Of a stretch of 64,000 nucleotides of DNA, positions 1 through 9,139 are shown piece after piece. A program made the position numbers and the translations under genes. The DNA is from Nocardioides perillae (GTDB lineage Bacteria; Actinomycetota; Actinomycetes; Propionibacteriales; Nocardioidaceae). The stretch's first letter is position 1. Each line of letters opens with the position of its first letter. The stretch spans positions 248,001 through 312,000 of the forward strand of contig NZ_JACCAC010000001.1 of assembly GCF_013409425.1 (NCBI RefSeq), read 5' to 3'. Under the pieces are notes generated by a model, which was not told the DNA's origin, ran no database searches, and saw nothing but the letters and a program-made list of their open reading frames with translations.

Positions 1-628
1 GGGTGACCGCCCAGAACCGGAACCCGCCGTCGTCGTCGCTGAAGAGGTGGGCCCGCCCGGCCGTGCGGTCGTCGTCGTACTGCACGTCGTAGAAGCCGTC
101 CTCGTCGGCCTCCCACACCTCGATCCGGGCGCCGGCGACCGGCGCCCCGGTGGTGTCGCGGACGGCGCCCTCCACCCAGCAGGGCTGTCCGCTCGCCCCG
201 CCGGCGATGTCGCCGCCGAGCTCGACGTGCGGTGCGTCCTCGACGAAGAACGGCCCGAAGACGGTGGCCTCCGTGGCGTCGCCGTGCGCCTCGTTGTTGA
301 CGGTGATGGTCTGCATCGAGACGCCGAGGGTGTCGGACAGCAGGATGAACTCCTGGCGCCGCTCGTCGGTCAGGTGGCCGACCGCGGTGAGGAAGTCGAT
401 GCCGGCCGCCCACTCCGCCTCGGTCAGCCGCACCTCGCGCACGAAGGCGTGCAGGTGCCGCACCGCCGACTGCAGCAGTATCCGCAGCCGCTCGTCCTCG
501 GCCCCGTCGAAGGAGGCCACGACCCGGGCGACGAGCTCCTCCTCGCGGGCGCGCTGCTCTGCGGAGACGGGGGCGGCGTAGGCCGCAGCGGCCGCAGTGG
601 CCGGCGTGGTCGTGTCGTCGAGCGTCAT
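1..628 (-). CDS. hydroxyquinol 1,2-dioxygenase, 3' end cut by window edge
   Basis: Intradiol non-haem Fe(III) dioxygenase that would cleave hydroxyquinol (1,2,4-trihydroxybenzene) to maleylacetate in the cytoplasm. About 209 residues are visible from the ATG at 628. The N-terminal intradiol dimerisation region contains [10 protein letters not shown] (about 96-105) and the start of the catalytic beta-domain contains DGFYDVQY (177-184), whose Tyr180 matches the first tyrosine iron ligand of the family. The other Tyr and both His ligands lie beyond the window, so completeness cannot be judged. The ATG overlaps the stop of the maleylacetate reductase gene by 4 bp (ATGA), indicating translational coupling as third gene of the operon. 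A catechol dioxygenase is less likely because the neighbours are a phenol hydroxylase and a maleylacetate reductase. Confidence 0.85.
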   Translation of the reverse strand, partial: MTLDDTTTPATAAAAAYAAPVSAEQRAREEELVARVVASFDGAEDERLRILLQSAVRHLHAFVREVRLTEAEWAAGIDFLTAVGHLTDERRQEFILLSDTLGVSMQTITVNNEAHGDATEATVFGPFFVEDAPHVELGGDIAGGASGQPCWVEGAVRDTTGAPVAGARIEVWEADEDGFYDVQYDDDRTAGRAHLFSDDDGGFRFWAVT

Positions 629-1740
629 CGGGTGGCTCCTGTCGTGGTCGGAGGTGCGGTGTGCACGGCCTCGCGCGGGTCCGTGCCCGCCCAGGCGTCG
701 CGCAGCATTCGCTCGAGGTCGTCGACGGTGACGTCGACGGGGTTGCCGGGCGGCACCACGGCAGCGACCGCCTCGGCCGCGCCGCGCAGGTCGTCCTCGG
801 CGAGGCCGAGGTCGCGCAGGGCCCGCGGGGCGCCGAGCCGCTCCCCCAGCGCGAACAACCCGTCGAGGGCCTCCGCGGCCCCGCCCCGCCCGAGGGCGCG
901 CGCGACGCGGGCGGCCGCACCCGGAGCCGCCGGCAGGTTCAGCCCGGCGACGTGCGGCAGCACGACCGCGTGGGTCTCGGCGTGCGGCAGGTCGTGGCGC
1001 CCGCCGAGCACGTGGCACACCTTGTGGTGCAGCCCGGAGCCGGCGGAGGCGAAGGCGACCGCGGCCAGGTGCGCGCCGTAGAGCGCCTGCTCACGCCCGG
1101 CGAGGCCCTCGGGGTCCGCGACCACCTCCGGCAGCCCGGTCGCCAGCGCCCGGAGCCCCTCCTCGGCCAGCGCGGCGTCGACCGGGTCGGCGCGCGGACC
1201 CCACAGCGAGTCGACGCAGTGCGCCACAGCGTTGAGGCCCGAGGCGACGCTCAGGCCGACGGGCAGCGAGGTCGTCAGGGACGCGTCGTACACGACGGCA
1301 CGCGGCAGCACGCGCGGGTCGGTGCCCGTGGTCTTGCGCCCCGCCTCGGTCAGGCCCCACACGTCGGTCGCCTCCGACCCGGCGTACGTCGTGGGGACGG
1401 CCACCACGGGCAGGCCGGAGGTGAGCGCCACCGCCTTCGCCAGGCCGGTCGTCGACCCGCCGCCCACGGCGAGCACCGCGTCGACCTCGTGATCCGCTGC
1501 CGCGGCCCGGGCCCGCTCGGCCACCGCGACCGGCACGTGCATGACGACCTCGTCGTGCACGTGGGCCACCGGCACGCCCGAGGCCACCCGCTCGGCGAGC
1601 GCGGCCTCGGCCGGCCCGGCGACGAGCATCACCCGACGGGCGCCGAGCCGCTCGACCTCCTCGGCGGTCGCCACCGCTGCCCGGCCGGTCGCGAAGCGCA
1701 CCCGTTGCGGGAGCGTCTCGTGCACGAAGTCCCAGGTCAT
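625..1740 (-). CDS. maleylacetate reductase (iron-containing alcohol dehydrogenase family)
   Basis: NAD(P)H-dependent reduction of maleylacetate to 3-oxoadipate, the step after hydroxyquinol ring cleavage. The 371-residue protein has the usual length and fold signatures: nucleotide-binding GGGST at 93-97, PTTYAGSE at 116-123, and a histidine-rich C-terminal half with [10 protein letters not shown] and LPHAETHA in the metal/active-site region. The ATG at 1740 overlaps the upstream monooxygenase stop by 4 bp and its own stop overlaps the dioxygenase start by 4 bp, so three genes form one tightly coupled operon. The pairing with a ring-cleavage dioxygenase fixes the substrate better than the sequence alone. 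Confidence 0.9.
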   Translation of the reverse strand: MTWDFVHETLPQRVRFATGRAAVATAEEVERLGARRVMLVAGPAEAALAERVASGVPVAHVHDEVVMHVPVAVAERARAAAADHEVDAVLAVGGGSTTGLAKAVALTSGLPVVAVPTTYAGSEATDVWGLTEAGRKTTGTDPRVLPRAVVYDASLTTSLPVGLSVASGLNAVAHCVDSLWGPRADPVDAALAEEGLRALATGLPEVVADPEGLAGREQALYGAHLAAVAFASAGSGLHHKVCHVLGGRHDLPHAETHAVVLPHVAGLNLPAAPGAAARVARALGRGGAAEALDGLFALGERLGAPRALRDLGLAEDDLRGAAEAVAAVVPPGNPVDVTVDDLERMLRDAWAGTDPREAVHTAPPTTTGATR

Positions 1741-3530
1741 GCGGGGGCGCCGCGGCTCAGCACGTGCGTGAGCGCGTCGCGCAGGGCGCCGACCGGGTCC
1801 TCCGGCAGGGTGCGCGAGCGCCACGCCACGTGCTTGTCGGGCCGCACGAGCAGCGCGCCGCTCTCCTCGACCTCGCGCAGCTTGGACCAGTCGTAGTAGA
1901 GGTCGGTGACCTCGCGACCCGGCCCGATCACCACGCACCGCAGCGGCAGCCCGGTCTCGGCGGCGAGCGTCTCGACCGCGGCCTCCCACGCCTCCCCGGC
2001 GATGCCGGCGATGACCGTCAGGTCGGTGTAGGGCGCGAGGTCCATCATCGCCTGCTTGCGGACCTGGTCACCGACCCACGCGTGGGGCAGGTGGGAGCCC
2101 GGCACGGTCGAGGCCTCGTAGTACAGGTCGGGGTCGCGCGTCGGCTCCGGGCGGGGCGTCCCGTCGGAGAGCACCGCGGTCGAGTCGTAGAACTGGCCCA
2201 GCTCGACGCCGTGGGCGTTGAACTCGTAGTTCTTCAGCTCCATCGCCTTGACCAGCGCCTCGCGCTTGGCCAGGCCCTCGGGGGTGTTGGCCTTGCGCTC
2301 CTCGATCGCCGCGAGCATCTCCTCCTCGGTCTCCGCCTCGAGCACGCCGAGCGCGGCGAAGAGGTCGACGAACTCCCGGCTCGAACGGTTCGCCCGCTTC
2401 ACGATCCGCTCGGCCACCGGGGCGCGCTCGGCCGAGTAGGTCTCGAGCAGCGCGGGGCCGGCGTGGCCCTGCAGGACGTAGGCGATCTTCCACGCCAGGT
2501 TGTAGGCGTCCTGCACCGAGGTGTTCGACCCCAGGCCGTTGCTGGGCGGGTGCCGGTGGATCGCGTCGCCGGCGCAGAAGACCCGGCCGCGCTGCAGGTG
2601 CGTCGCGTACATCTCGTTGTTGCCCCACAGCGAGGTGCCGGTGATCTCGACCTCGAGGTCGGGCATGCCGAGCAGGTTGCGCACGATGCGCACCGCCTCG
2701 GCCTCGTCGACCACCGGCGGCTCGCCCGCGATGTCGTAGCCCCAGACGATGAGCCACTCGTCCCACGGCCGCACCATCCGCACCAGCCCGGCGCCGACGT
2801 TCGAGCCCGGCTGGATGACCCAGTAGAGGACGGACGGGCGGTGGTCGCAGAAGGCGGCGATGTCGGCCTTGAAGGTGATGTTCATCGACCCGGCGATGTC
2901 CATCGCGCCCTCGAAGGGCAGGTCGAGGTCGGCGGCGACCTTCGAGCGCGCGCCGTCGGCGCCGATGAGGTACTTCGCGCGGATCGTGTACGTCGCACCC
3001 GTGATGCGGTCGCGCACCTGCACGTCGACGCCGTCCGCGTCCTGGGTGTGGGAGAGGTACTCGGTGGAGAACCTCACCTGCGCGCCCCGCTCGGCCGCGT
3101 GGCGCACGAGGATCGGCTCGAGGTAGTTCTGCGGGATGTCGACGGTCAGGCACGGCGAGGCCAGCTGGTAGTCGGCCTCGCGCTGCGGGCTCGTGCCCCA
3201 GGTGTGGATGCGCCCGATCTCCTCACCCGCGATCGAGGTGCAGAAGACGGTGTCGCCGACGAGGTGGTGCGGGGTGGCGTCGGCGAGCACGTCCTGCTCG
3301 ATGCCGAGGTCGCGGAAGATCTCCATCGCCCGCTGGTTGGTGATGTGGGCCCGGGGGGTGTTCGCGGTCCAGCGGTACTTCGTGATCACCGTCGTCGCGA
3401 CGCCCAGCGTCGACAGCGCCAGCGCGGCGGCCGACCCCGCGGGGCCGGACCCCACCACCAGCACGTCGGTCTCGACCACGGCGCTCGTGGGCAGCGCGGT
3501 CTCGGTCAGTCCGTCGTCGAACGTCGGCAT
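1737..3530 (-). CDS. FAD-dependent phenol/resorcinol hydroxylase (TfdB/PheA-like monooxygenase)
   Basis: Single-component flavin monooxygenase that hydroxylates a phenolic ring with NAD(P)H and O2; in this operon the likely product is hydroxyquinol, making resorcinol (or a chlorophenol/hydroquinone-type substrate) the probable input. The 597-residue protein shows the Rossmann FAD motif VGSGPAG at 26-32, the DGARS motif at 192-196 and the second FAD motif GDAIHRHPP at 321-329, followed by a thioredoxin-like C-terminal region typical of this family. The ATG at 3530 is preceded by AGGAAGG about 7 nt upstream. The substrate is inferred from the downstream dioxygenase and maleylacetate reductase. 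First gene of the operon; its promoter must lie within 3531-3719, where no convincing -10/-35 pair was found. Confidence 0.85.
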   Translation of the reverse strand: MPTFDDGLTETALPTSAVVETDVLVVGSGPAGSAAALALSTLGVATTVITKYRWTANTPRAHITNQRAMEIFRDLGIEQDVLADATPHHLVGDTVFCTSIAGEEIGRIHTWGTSPQREADYQLASPCLTVDIPQNYLEPILVRHAAERGAQVRFSTEYLSHTQDADGVDVQVRDRITGATYTIRAKYLIGADGARSKVAADLDLPFEGAMDIAGSMNITFKADIAAFCDHRPSVLYWVIQPGSNVGAGLVRMVRPWDEWLIVWGYDIAGEPPVVDEAEAVRIVRNLLGMPDLEVEITGTSLWGNNEMYATHLQRGRVFCAGDAIHRHPPSNGLGSNTSVQDAYNLAWKIAYVLQGHAGPALLETYSAERAPVAERIVKRANRSSREFVDLFAALGVLEAETEEEMLAAIEERKANTPEGLAKREALVKAMELKNYEFNAHGVELGQFYDSTAVLSDGTPRPEPTRDPDLYYEASTVPGSHLPHAWVGDQVRKQAMMDLAPYTDLTVIAGIAGEAWEAAVETLAAETGLPLRCVVIGPGREVTDLYYDWSKLREVEESGALLVRPDKHVAWRSRTLPEDPVGALRDALTHVLSRGAPA

Positions 3531-3688
3531 CGCAGGTCACCTTCCTCGCGCCGGGCGTGCGCCGGGCCGCGTGCTCGCCAGTCTCCGGGGGCCGGGGGCG
3601 GGCCCCAAGGTGTGACGACCGTCTCGGCGGGAAGGGCGAAGGGTGGCGGATCCACGAAGGTGCCGCACCGTCGGCGCGACCGCCCTCG

Positions 3689-3702
3689 ACGGCGTACGCC
3701 GT
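3689..3702. promoter_or_regulatory. 14-bp perfect palindrome between AraC gene and hydroxylase operon
   Basis: ACGGCGTACGCCGT reads identically on both strands. It lies 18 bp downstream of the AraC-family stop codon and about 160 bp upstream of the hydroxylase start. It could be part of a terminator for the regulator gene or an operator for the aromatic operon. Its core is also the 10-mer that recurs elsewhere in the window, so it may have no local function. Confidence 0.3.
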
Positions 3703-3719
3703 GCCCGACCGGCAGCGCG

Positions 3720-4718
3720 TCAGGACCGGGCGGCGGTGCGGGCAGCAGTGCGCGCGGCGGTGGCGCGGCGGCGCAGGTCGGTGGCGCGCTCGCCGTAGCG
3801 GGCGGTGAAGGCGCTGGAGAAGTGTGCCGCCGAGGTGAAGCCGCAGTGGTGGGCCACCTCGGCGATCGTCATCGAGGCCGCCGCCGGCGTGACGAGCAGG
3901 TCGCGCGCCACCTCGAGGCGCCGCTGCAGCACGTGGCGGGGCACGCTCGTGCCGGCCTCGGCGAAGACGCGCGAGAGGTGGCGGGTGCTGAGGCCGACGC
4001 CGGCCGCGATCTGCGTGGCCGAGAGGCCGGGCTCGCGCAGGTGCTGGTCGACGTAGGCCATCGCGGCCGCGCGGTGGGCGGCCGTCAGGTCGGCGCGGTC
4101 GCTGCCGGTGAGCGCACCGAGGAGCTGCAGCAGCGTGCCCTCGTCGACGGGGCTCGGGTCGTCGTCGCGCGTGGCCGCCCCGACCTGGCGGGCCAGGGTG
4201 TGGGCGAAGGAGTTGGCGCCTTCGGCCGCGAAGCCGACCACGAGCGGCTGGCGCACCTCCTCGATGCCGGTGACCTCGGCGAAGACGTCGCGCGGCACCT
4301 TGACGACCAGCTCCTCCAGGCCCCGGGAGAAGCCGCGCATGAACGGCCGGTCGGCGTCGCACATGAGCATCTGCCCCGGCTGGAGCGTGCGCACGCCGTC
4401 GTCGTGGTAGAAGAACGCCTCGCCGACCAGGCTGAAGAACAGCGCGACCGACTCGGCGGGCCGGCGCCGCACCAGCTCCTCGTCGCGCTCGACCACGTGG
4501 GCCGTGCCGCGCACCCGCGCGAGGTGCACCCGGTCGAGCTGCACGTTGACCTCGGCCGCCTCGAGCACCGCCGCGGTGAGGGTGCGGCAGCGCAGCCCGA
4601 TGAGCGCCTCGGCGTTGTGGCTCTCCCACAGCTCGACGCGCTCGTGGTCGGGCAGGCCCGCGGTCGAGAACGCCACCGGAGCGCGCCCGACCGGCGCGCG
4701 AGGTGTGACCGACGTCAT
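3720..4718 (-). CDS. AraC-family transcriptional regulator of the aromatic operon
   Basis: Cytoplasmic DNA-binding activator of 332 residues. Residues about 30-200 resemble the AraC-binding-like sensor domain (cupin-type, with LQPGQMLMCDADRPF), and about 215-315 form the AraC HTH domain with two helix-turn-helix units (LSATQIAAGVGLSTRHLSRVFAE and MTIAEVAHHCGFTSAAHFSSAF). The gene reads the same way as the hydroxylase operon and lies 189 bp upstream of it, so it is the obvious candidate regulator, responding to a phenolic inducer. C. glutamicum uses a TetR repressor for its resorcinol genes, so an AraC activator is a different arrangement. The C-terminal tail repeats RTAART. Confidence 0.85.
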   Translation of the reverse strand: MTSVTPRAPVGRAPVAFSTAGLPDHERVELWESHNAEALIGLRCRTLTAAVLEAAEVNVQLDRVHLARVRGTAHVVERDEELVRRRPAESVALFFSLVGEAFFYHDDGVRTLQPGQMLMCDADRPFMRGFSRGLEELVVKVPRDVFAEVTGIEEVRQPLVVGFAAEGANSFAHTLARQVGAATRDDDPSPVDEGTLLQLLGALTGSDRADLTAAHRAAAMAYVDQHLREPGLSATQIAAGVGLSTRHLSRVFAEAGTSVPRHVLQRRLEVARDLLVTPAAASMTIAEVAHHCGFTSAAHFSSAFTARYGERATDLRRRATAARTAARTAARS

Positions 4719-4854
4719 GCCACGAGCCTACGGGCGGGCGTCCACACCCGGTCCGGACCAGGCCGTCGCGGGCAGTCGCGACCCGACCTGGGGCGACGAC
4801 TCCCCTGAGCGTGCCCGTGCCCTCGAGGCAGCGGCGGTGACCGTCTCGGTCGGG

Positions 4855-6429
4855 TCAGCGCAGCGGAGCAGGCACCTCGTCCACCGCGTCGGCGACCTCG
4901 GCCGTGTCCTCGGCCGGGGCGACCGGGGCCACCGGCGCACCGGCCGGGGCAGCGGGCGCGGTCGGGGCGGCCAGGTCGACCGAGGGCGCCGCCTCGGGTC
5001 GCGACGGCAGGCGCCAGGCCGTGACGACGACGACCAGCGAGAGGACCGCGCTGATCGCGAAGGCCGCCCGCATGCCCGCGACCTGCGCGGCGGCCGACCC
5101 GAGGGTCTCGACGACCTGCTCGGAGCGCACGGTGACGACGGTGACCGCGAGCGCGGTGCCGAAGGCCGCCGCGACCTGCTGCAGCGTGCCGAGGATCGAG
5201 CTGCCGTGGGAGTAGAGGTGGGGCGGCAGCGCACCGAGGCCGAGCGTGAAGACCGGCGTGAAGGTGGCCGCCAGGCTCACCGTCAGCAGCACGTGCAGCG
5301 CGAGCAGCGCGACGACCGGGGTGGTCAGCGAGACCTGGGCGAAGCCCACGAGCGCGGCCACGATGCCGACCGAGCCGGGCAGCACGAGCACCCGGCTCCC
5401 GAACCGGTCGAAGGTGCGACCGACGGTCGGGCCGAGCAGGCCCATGGCGAGACCGCCCGGCATCACCAGGAGGCCGGTCTCGAGCGGCGAGAGCCCGCGC
5501 ACGCCCTGGAGGTAGAGGGGCAGCAGGATCAGCGAGCCCATCATCGCCATGAAGGCCACCGAGAGCAGCACCAGCGCGCGGGCGAAGGTGGCGTGGGAGA
5601 GGGCGCGCAGGTCGAGCAGCGGGCTGCCCGTGCGCTGCAGGCGCAGCTGGCGCAGCACGAAGCCGGCGACGAGCAGCACCCCGACGGTGGTGATGGTGAC
5701 GGCGGGGCCGACGCCGCCCTCGGCGAACTGCGTGAGGCCGTAGACCAGGCTGCCGAAGCCGAGCGCCGCGACGACGACGCTGGGCCAGTCGATGCTGCTC
5801 ACCTCGGGCTCGCCGATGTCGGGCAGGTGGCGCAGCCCGGACCACGTGACGGCGACCGCGATCGGCAGCACCAGCAGGAAGAGCAGCCGCCAGGAGCCGA
5901 GTTGCAGCACGACGCCCGAGACCGTGGGGCCGAGCGCGGGCGCGACCGACATCGCCATGGTGACGTTGCCCATGACCCGGCCGCGGTCCTGCACCGGCAC
6001 GACCGTCATCAGCGTCGTCATGAGCAGCGGCATCATCACCGCGGTGCCGGCCGCCTGCACGACGCGGCCGACCAGCAGCACCTCGAAGACGGGCGCGGCC
6101 GCCGAGATCGCCGTGCCGGCGACGAAGACGCCCATGGCCGTGGCGTACGCCGCGCGCGTGGTGACCCGGCGCAGGAACCAGCCGGTGACCGGGATGACCG
6201 CGGCCATCGTGAGCATGAAGGCCGTCGAGACCCACTGCGCGGCCTGCTCGGTGACCTGGAAGCTCGCCATCAGCCGCGGGATCGCGTTGAGCATGATCGT
6301 CTCGTTGAGGATGACGACGAAGGTCGCGACCACGAGCAGCTTGATGACGGTCGGGGTGCCACCGGGCGCGGCGACGGCGCCGCTGGTCGGGTCGGCGGCG
6401 GTGTGGTCTGCCGGGGTGGGCACAGGCAT
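4855..6429 (-). CDS. DHA2-family MFS multidrug exporter
   Basis: Inner-membrane proton-coupled drug efflux protein of 524 residues with about 14 predicted membrane segments, matching the EmrB/QacA (DHA2) class. Family traits visible are NETIMLNAIPRL in TM1, the motif-A-like GWFLRRVTTR loop between TM2 and TM3, and motif C in the fifth helix (VAPALGPTVSG). The C-terminal 60 residues are Ala/Pro-rich and probably cytoplasmic. ATG at 6429 is chosen because AGAGGA lies 6 nt upstream; the longer open frame upstream has no transporter character. It might export aromatic intermediates or toxic phenols, but position next to the AraC gene is the only basis for that. Confidence 0.85.
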   Translation of the reverse strand: MPVPTPADHTAADPTSGAVAAPGGTPTVIKLLVVATFVVILNETIMLNAIPRLMASFQVTEQAAQWVSTAFMLTMAAVIPVTGWFLRRVTTRAAYATAMGVFVAGTAISAAAPVFEVLLVGRVVQAAGTAVMMPLLMTTLMTVVPVQDRGRVMGNVTMAMSVAPALGPTVSGVVLQLGSWRLLFLLVLPIAVAVTWSGLRHLPDIGEPEVSSIDWPSVVVAALGFGSLVYGLTQFAEGGVGPAVTITTVGVLLVAGFVLRQLRLQRTGSPLLDLRALSHATFARALVLLSVAFMAMMGSLILLPLYLQGVRGLSPLETGLLVMPGGLAMGLLGPTVGRTFDRFGSRVLVLPGSVGIVAALVGFAQVSLTTPVVALLALHVLLTVSLAATFTPVFTLGLGALPPHLYSHGSSILGTLQQVAAAFGTALAVTVVTVRSEQVVETLGSAAAQVAGMRAAFAISAVLSLVVVVTAWRLPSRPEAAPSVDLAAPTAPAAPAGAPVAPVAPAEDTAEVADAVDEVPAPLR

Positions 6430-6689
6430 GGGCGGTCCTCTTGGTCCTGGCGTGCGGGTGTCTCGGTGCGCTCGTCCCGACCCGCACGTCGGGAGGCTGC
6501 GACGAGGTCGACCCGCGCCGAGGACCGGAGTCATCGGCGAGTCACGCGACCGACGTCCATGGTCCCCCTCAACCGTTGCAGTGCCAAACCGATTCCCGCG
6601 ACGTCGCCGCGCCGCGCGGTCGCCCCACGACGCCCGGGCGACCTGGGACACTCGACCAGCCCGCCCCCCGTCGTCCGATCGGACCCCAC

Positions 6690-7286
6690 GTGCCCTCCTC
6701 GCGCCCCGTCGCCCGGTCCACCGGCCCCCTCCCCTCCGTCGCAGCCCTCGCAGCCCTCACAGCCGTGCTGAGCGGCTGCGGTGACGACGCCGCCGCCACG
6801 GCGTACGACCCCGACTCGGACCGGTCCACCTACGACGACGTGCGGGCCAGCGCGTCGTACGACGAGGACTACCCGGACGACTTCCGGGTCGAGTCGGCCC
6901 TGCCCGACGGACGCAAGGTCCGCGTCTGGGTCTCCACCAACGGCGACGCCCTGCTGGAGCAGCACTACTCACCCGACGCGGATGCGTGGACCGGACCGGC
7001 CACCATCTACACCTCGGACGAGCCCGACCCCTGCCAGGGCATCACGCTGACCGAGGAGAACGGCATCGTCGCCGTCACCGCCGACTTCGGCCTCTACTGC
7101 GAGGACGGCGAGCCCCCGCAGGACTCTGTCGCCGCCGTCGCCACGGGCGACCTCACGGAGTGGGAGACCCACTCCACCGAGGGGTTCGACGGGTGGGAGA
7201 GGCTGACGATCACCGGGACCCGGGTCGAGTGGAGCCGGGGGAGCAGGAGCCTCACCTGGGAGCCCGGCGACGGTTTCGACGACTGA
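6690..7286 (+). CDS. putative secreted lipoprotein, unknown function
   Basis: 198-residue protein starting at GTG 6690. The N-terminus has basic residues, a hydrophobic stretch (VAALAALTAVLSGC) and a lipobox LSGC, then an acidic, Tyr/Asp-rich mature part. Lipidation at that cysteine and anchoring on the outer face of the membrane are inferred. The mature region is beta-rich in appearance, with motifs such as WVSTNGDALLEQHY and an internal cysteine pair (DPCQGI, LYCEDG), but no family is recognised. The upstream open frame to 6441 is discarded because it lacks secretory character. The 260 bp between the exporter start and this gene shows no convincing promoter. Confidence 0.6.
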   Translation: MPSSRPVARSTGPLPSVAALAALTAVLSGCGDDAAATAYDPDSDRSTYDDVRASASYDEDYPDDFRVESALPDGRKVRVWVSTNGDALLEQHYSPDADAWTGPATIYTSDEPDPCQGITLTEENGIVAVTADFGLYCEDGEPPQDSVAAVATGDLTEWETHSTEGFDGWERLTITGTRVEWSRGSRSLTWEPGDGFDD

Positions 7287-7342
7287 CGCTCCGGTCCGAC
7301 CCGGCGGGCCTCGACCTGGACCCGCCCGACGCGCGGGCCACT

Positions 7343-7364
7343 GGTCCGCTCGGCGAGCCGGACC
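7343..7364. terminator. possible hairpin terminator between convergent genes
   Basis: GGTCCG and CGGACC arms with an inner CTCG/CGAG pairing and one bulged base lie in the 78-bp gap between the convergent lipoprotein and membrane-protein genes, directly before the latter's stop. There is no T tract, which is common for actinobacterial terminators. Confidence 0.35.
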
Positions 7365-8075
7365 TCACACGGTGAGGCGCCAGCCCGCGACGTCGACGAG
7401 GAAGTGCGCGAGCACGAGGGCGCCGAGGTAGAGGGTGGAGACGGCGAGCGCGGCGCCGGCCTGCACCGGCAGCGCGCGGCCGCGCACGAGCGCGAAGGCG
7501 GTGGCGGCGGCCCACCCGAGCGCGGCCTCGGCCGGCACCACGTAGACCGCCACGCCGAGCACCCGCGCCGTGTCGCCGACGGGCTCCCACAGGTCGAGCA
7601 CCGGCGCGAGCAGCTCGGCGCCCGCGAAGACCGCGGCCGCGAGCACCGCGGCACGTCCTGGGCGGCCGCCGCTCAGCGCGAGCGCCACGAAGAGCGGGGC
7701 CAGCCACATGCCCGCCATGGCGAGCGGGATCGCGTCGTCGACGCGCAGCCCGCCGGTGTCGGGGAAGCGCAGCGTGCCGACCAGGTCGACCAGCACCCAG
7801 TCGGGCAGCACCTGCCAGACCGAGACCAGCAGCAGGAAGACCGCCAGGGCGCCGAGGTCGTCGCGGCCCGTGGCCCGGCAGACCAGCGGCAACCCCACGG
7901 CGTACGCCGCGACGCAGGCGAGCACGCCCCACCCCTGGGCCGGCGGGTCCAGCGCGAGCGCCACCGCGCCGCCGGCGAGGAAGAGCGCGTGCAGGGCGAC
8001 CAGCGGGCCGAGGCCCTGCCGGCTGGTGCCCACGGGGTCGGGGCGGCTCGCGGTCGTGGGCGCGGTGGTCGTCAC
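7365..8075 (-). CDS. integral membrane protein of unknown function
   Basis: 236-residue hydrophobic protein with about seven likely membrane helices (for example LVALHALFLAGGAVAL, LGALAVFLLLVSVWQVL, AVLAAAVFAGAELLAPVLDL, AALAVSTLYLGALVLAHF). A GTG start at 8075 gives a short polar N-terminus and then the first helix; the longer in-frame extension upstream is Arg/Pro-rich and overlaps the LysR gene. The pattern DWVLVDLVGTLRFPDTGG between helices and the conserved-looking ELLAPVLDLWEPVGD resemble carotenoid-cyclase-like or SdpI-like small membrane proteins only loosely, so no function is assigned. Confidence 0.6.
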   Translation of the reverse strand: MTTTAPTTASRPDPVGTSRQGLGPLVALHALFLAGGAVALALDPPAQGWGVLACVAAYAVGLPLVCRATGRDDLGALAVFLLLVSVWQVLPDWVLVDLVGTLRFPDTGGLRVDDAIPLAMAGMWLAPLFVALALSGGRPGRAAVLAAAVFAGAELLAPVLDLWEPVGDTARVLGVAVYVVPAEAALGWAAATAFALVRGRALPVQAGAALAVSTLYLGALVLAHFLVDVAGWRLTV

Positions 8076-8118
8076 GGCGGCACCGTAGTGCCGCGCGCGG
8101 CCGCGTCTGCCGCTCCCG

Positions 8119-9054
8119 TCAGCCGCCGGCGTCCGCCGCCGCGTCGGCCGCGGCCCGCACGACGAGGTCGCGCGCCGGGCCGGCGGGCGGCTGGCGGCCG
8201 TCGCGCCAGACGGCGTGCAGGTGGCGGGTGAGGTCGACGCCGTCCACCTCGACGCGCACCAGCCGCCCGGTGGCCAGGTCGTCGCGCACGGCGTGCGCCC
8301 CGAGGACGGCCGGGCCGGCACCGGCCGCGACCGCGGCCCGCACCGCCGCGGTGCTGGACAGCTCGAGCGCCGGCGGCGCGGTGTCGTGACCCGCCAGCGC
8401 GCGCTCGAGGACCGTGCGGGTGCCCGACCCCTGCTCGCGGACCACCAGCGGCGTCGCCGCGAGGCGGGCCGCCGTCACCGGGCGCCGCACGCGCGCCCAC
8501 GGGTGCCCCGGGGCGACCACGACGACCAGCGCGTCGGTGCCGACGAGGCGCCGGTGCAGGCCGGCCGGGGCCTCCGGGCCCTCGACGAAGCCGAGGTCCA
8601 CCTCGCCGGCCCCCACCAGCTCAGCCACCCGGGCGCTGTTGGTCGCGGTCATCGTCACCTCGGTCTGGCGCTGACCGCGCTGCTGCTGCGACGCGCGCAG
8701 CCCGACGAGCCACCCGGGCAGGAGGTGCTCGGCGATGGTGAGGCTGGCCGCGATCGTGAGGTGGCCACGGCGGTCCGAGCGCAGGGTCGCCAGGCCCGCG
8801 TCGAGCTCCGCGGCCGCGGCGAGCACCTTGTCGGCCCAGTGCACGACCAGCTCGCCGGTCTCGGTCAGCGTCGAGCCGCGCGGGGAGCGGGTGAGCAGCG
8901 GCGCGCCGACCACGGCCTCCGTGGTGCGCAGCCGCGAGGACGCCGCCTGCTGGGTGGTGCCCAGCTCGGCGGCGGCGGCGCTCAGGCTCCCGAGGCGCGC
9001 CGCCGTCACCAGCAGCTCGAGCGAGCGCAGATCCGGCACGTGGGGTCCCAGCAC
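8119..9054 (-). CDS. LysR-family transcriptional regulator
   Basis: 311-residue LTTR. Residues 1-65 hold the winged HTH (LVTAARLGSLSAAAAELGTTQQAASSRLRTTE) followed by a linker helix and a periplasmic-binding-like effector domain (about 95-300). ATG at 9054 is used; GTG at 9039 is an equally good start and would leave more room from the operator. The gene is divergent from fprA with 85 bp between them and a perfect inverted repeat in that gap, so autoregulation and control of fprA are likely. The effector is unknown. Confidence 0.88.
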   Translation of the reverse strand: MLGPHVPDLRSLELLVTAARLGSLSAAAAELGTTQQAASSRLRTTEAVVGAPLLTRSPRGSTLTETGELVVHWADKVLAAAAELDAGLATLRSDRRGHLTIAASLTIAEHLLPGWLVGLRASQQQRGQRQTEVTMTATNSARVAELVGAGEVDLGFVEGPEAPAGLHRRLVGTDALVVVVAPGHPWARVRRPVTAARLAATPLVVREQGSGTRTVLERALAGHDTAPPALELSSTAAVRAAVAAGAGPAVLGAHAVRDDLATGRLVRVEVDGVDLTRHLHAVWRDGRQPPAGPARDLVVRAAADAAADAGG

Positions 9055-9065
9055 AGGCCCAGCCT

Positions 9066-9086
9066 GTCACAAGGGCGGATTGTGAC
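9066..9086. promoter_or_regulatory. LysR-type operator between divergent lysR-like gene and fprA
   Basis: Perfect inverted repeat with arms GTCACAA (9066-9072) and TTGTGAC (9080-9086) and a 7-bp spacer, 11 bp in front of the LysR ATG at 9054 and 53 bp in front of fprA. Geometry fits an LTTR recognition site placed to control both genes. No other dyad of this quality is seen in the gap. Confidence 0.6.
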
Positions 9087-9139
9087 GGCACAAGTGCGAC
9101 ATCGTTCTCCTACGCCTGCCGCCACCGGAGACTCGGGGC

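Noticed and set aside
2381..2392. LexA-like TCGAACGGTTCG
   Set aside because: Lies inside the hydroxylase coding region, wrong spacing for an actinobacterial SOS box.
1764..4808. 1014-codon plus-strand open frame over the aromatic operon
   Set aside because: Antisense shadow of three well supported minus-strand genes; low-complexity Arg/Gly/Val composition caused by high GC.
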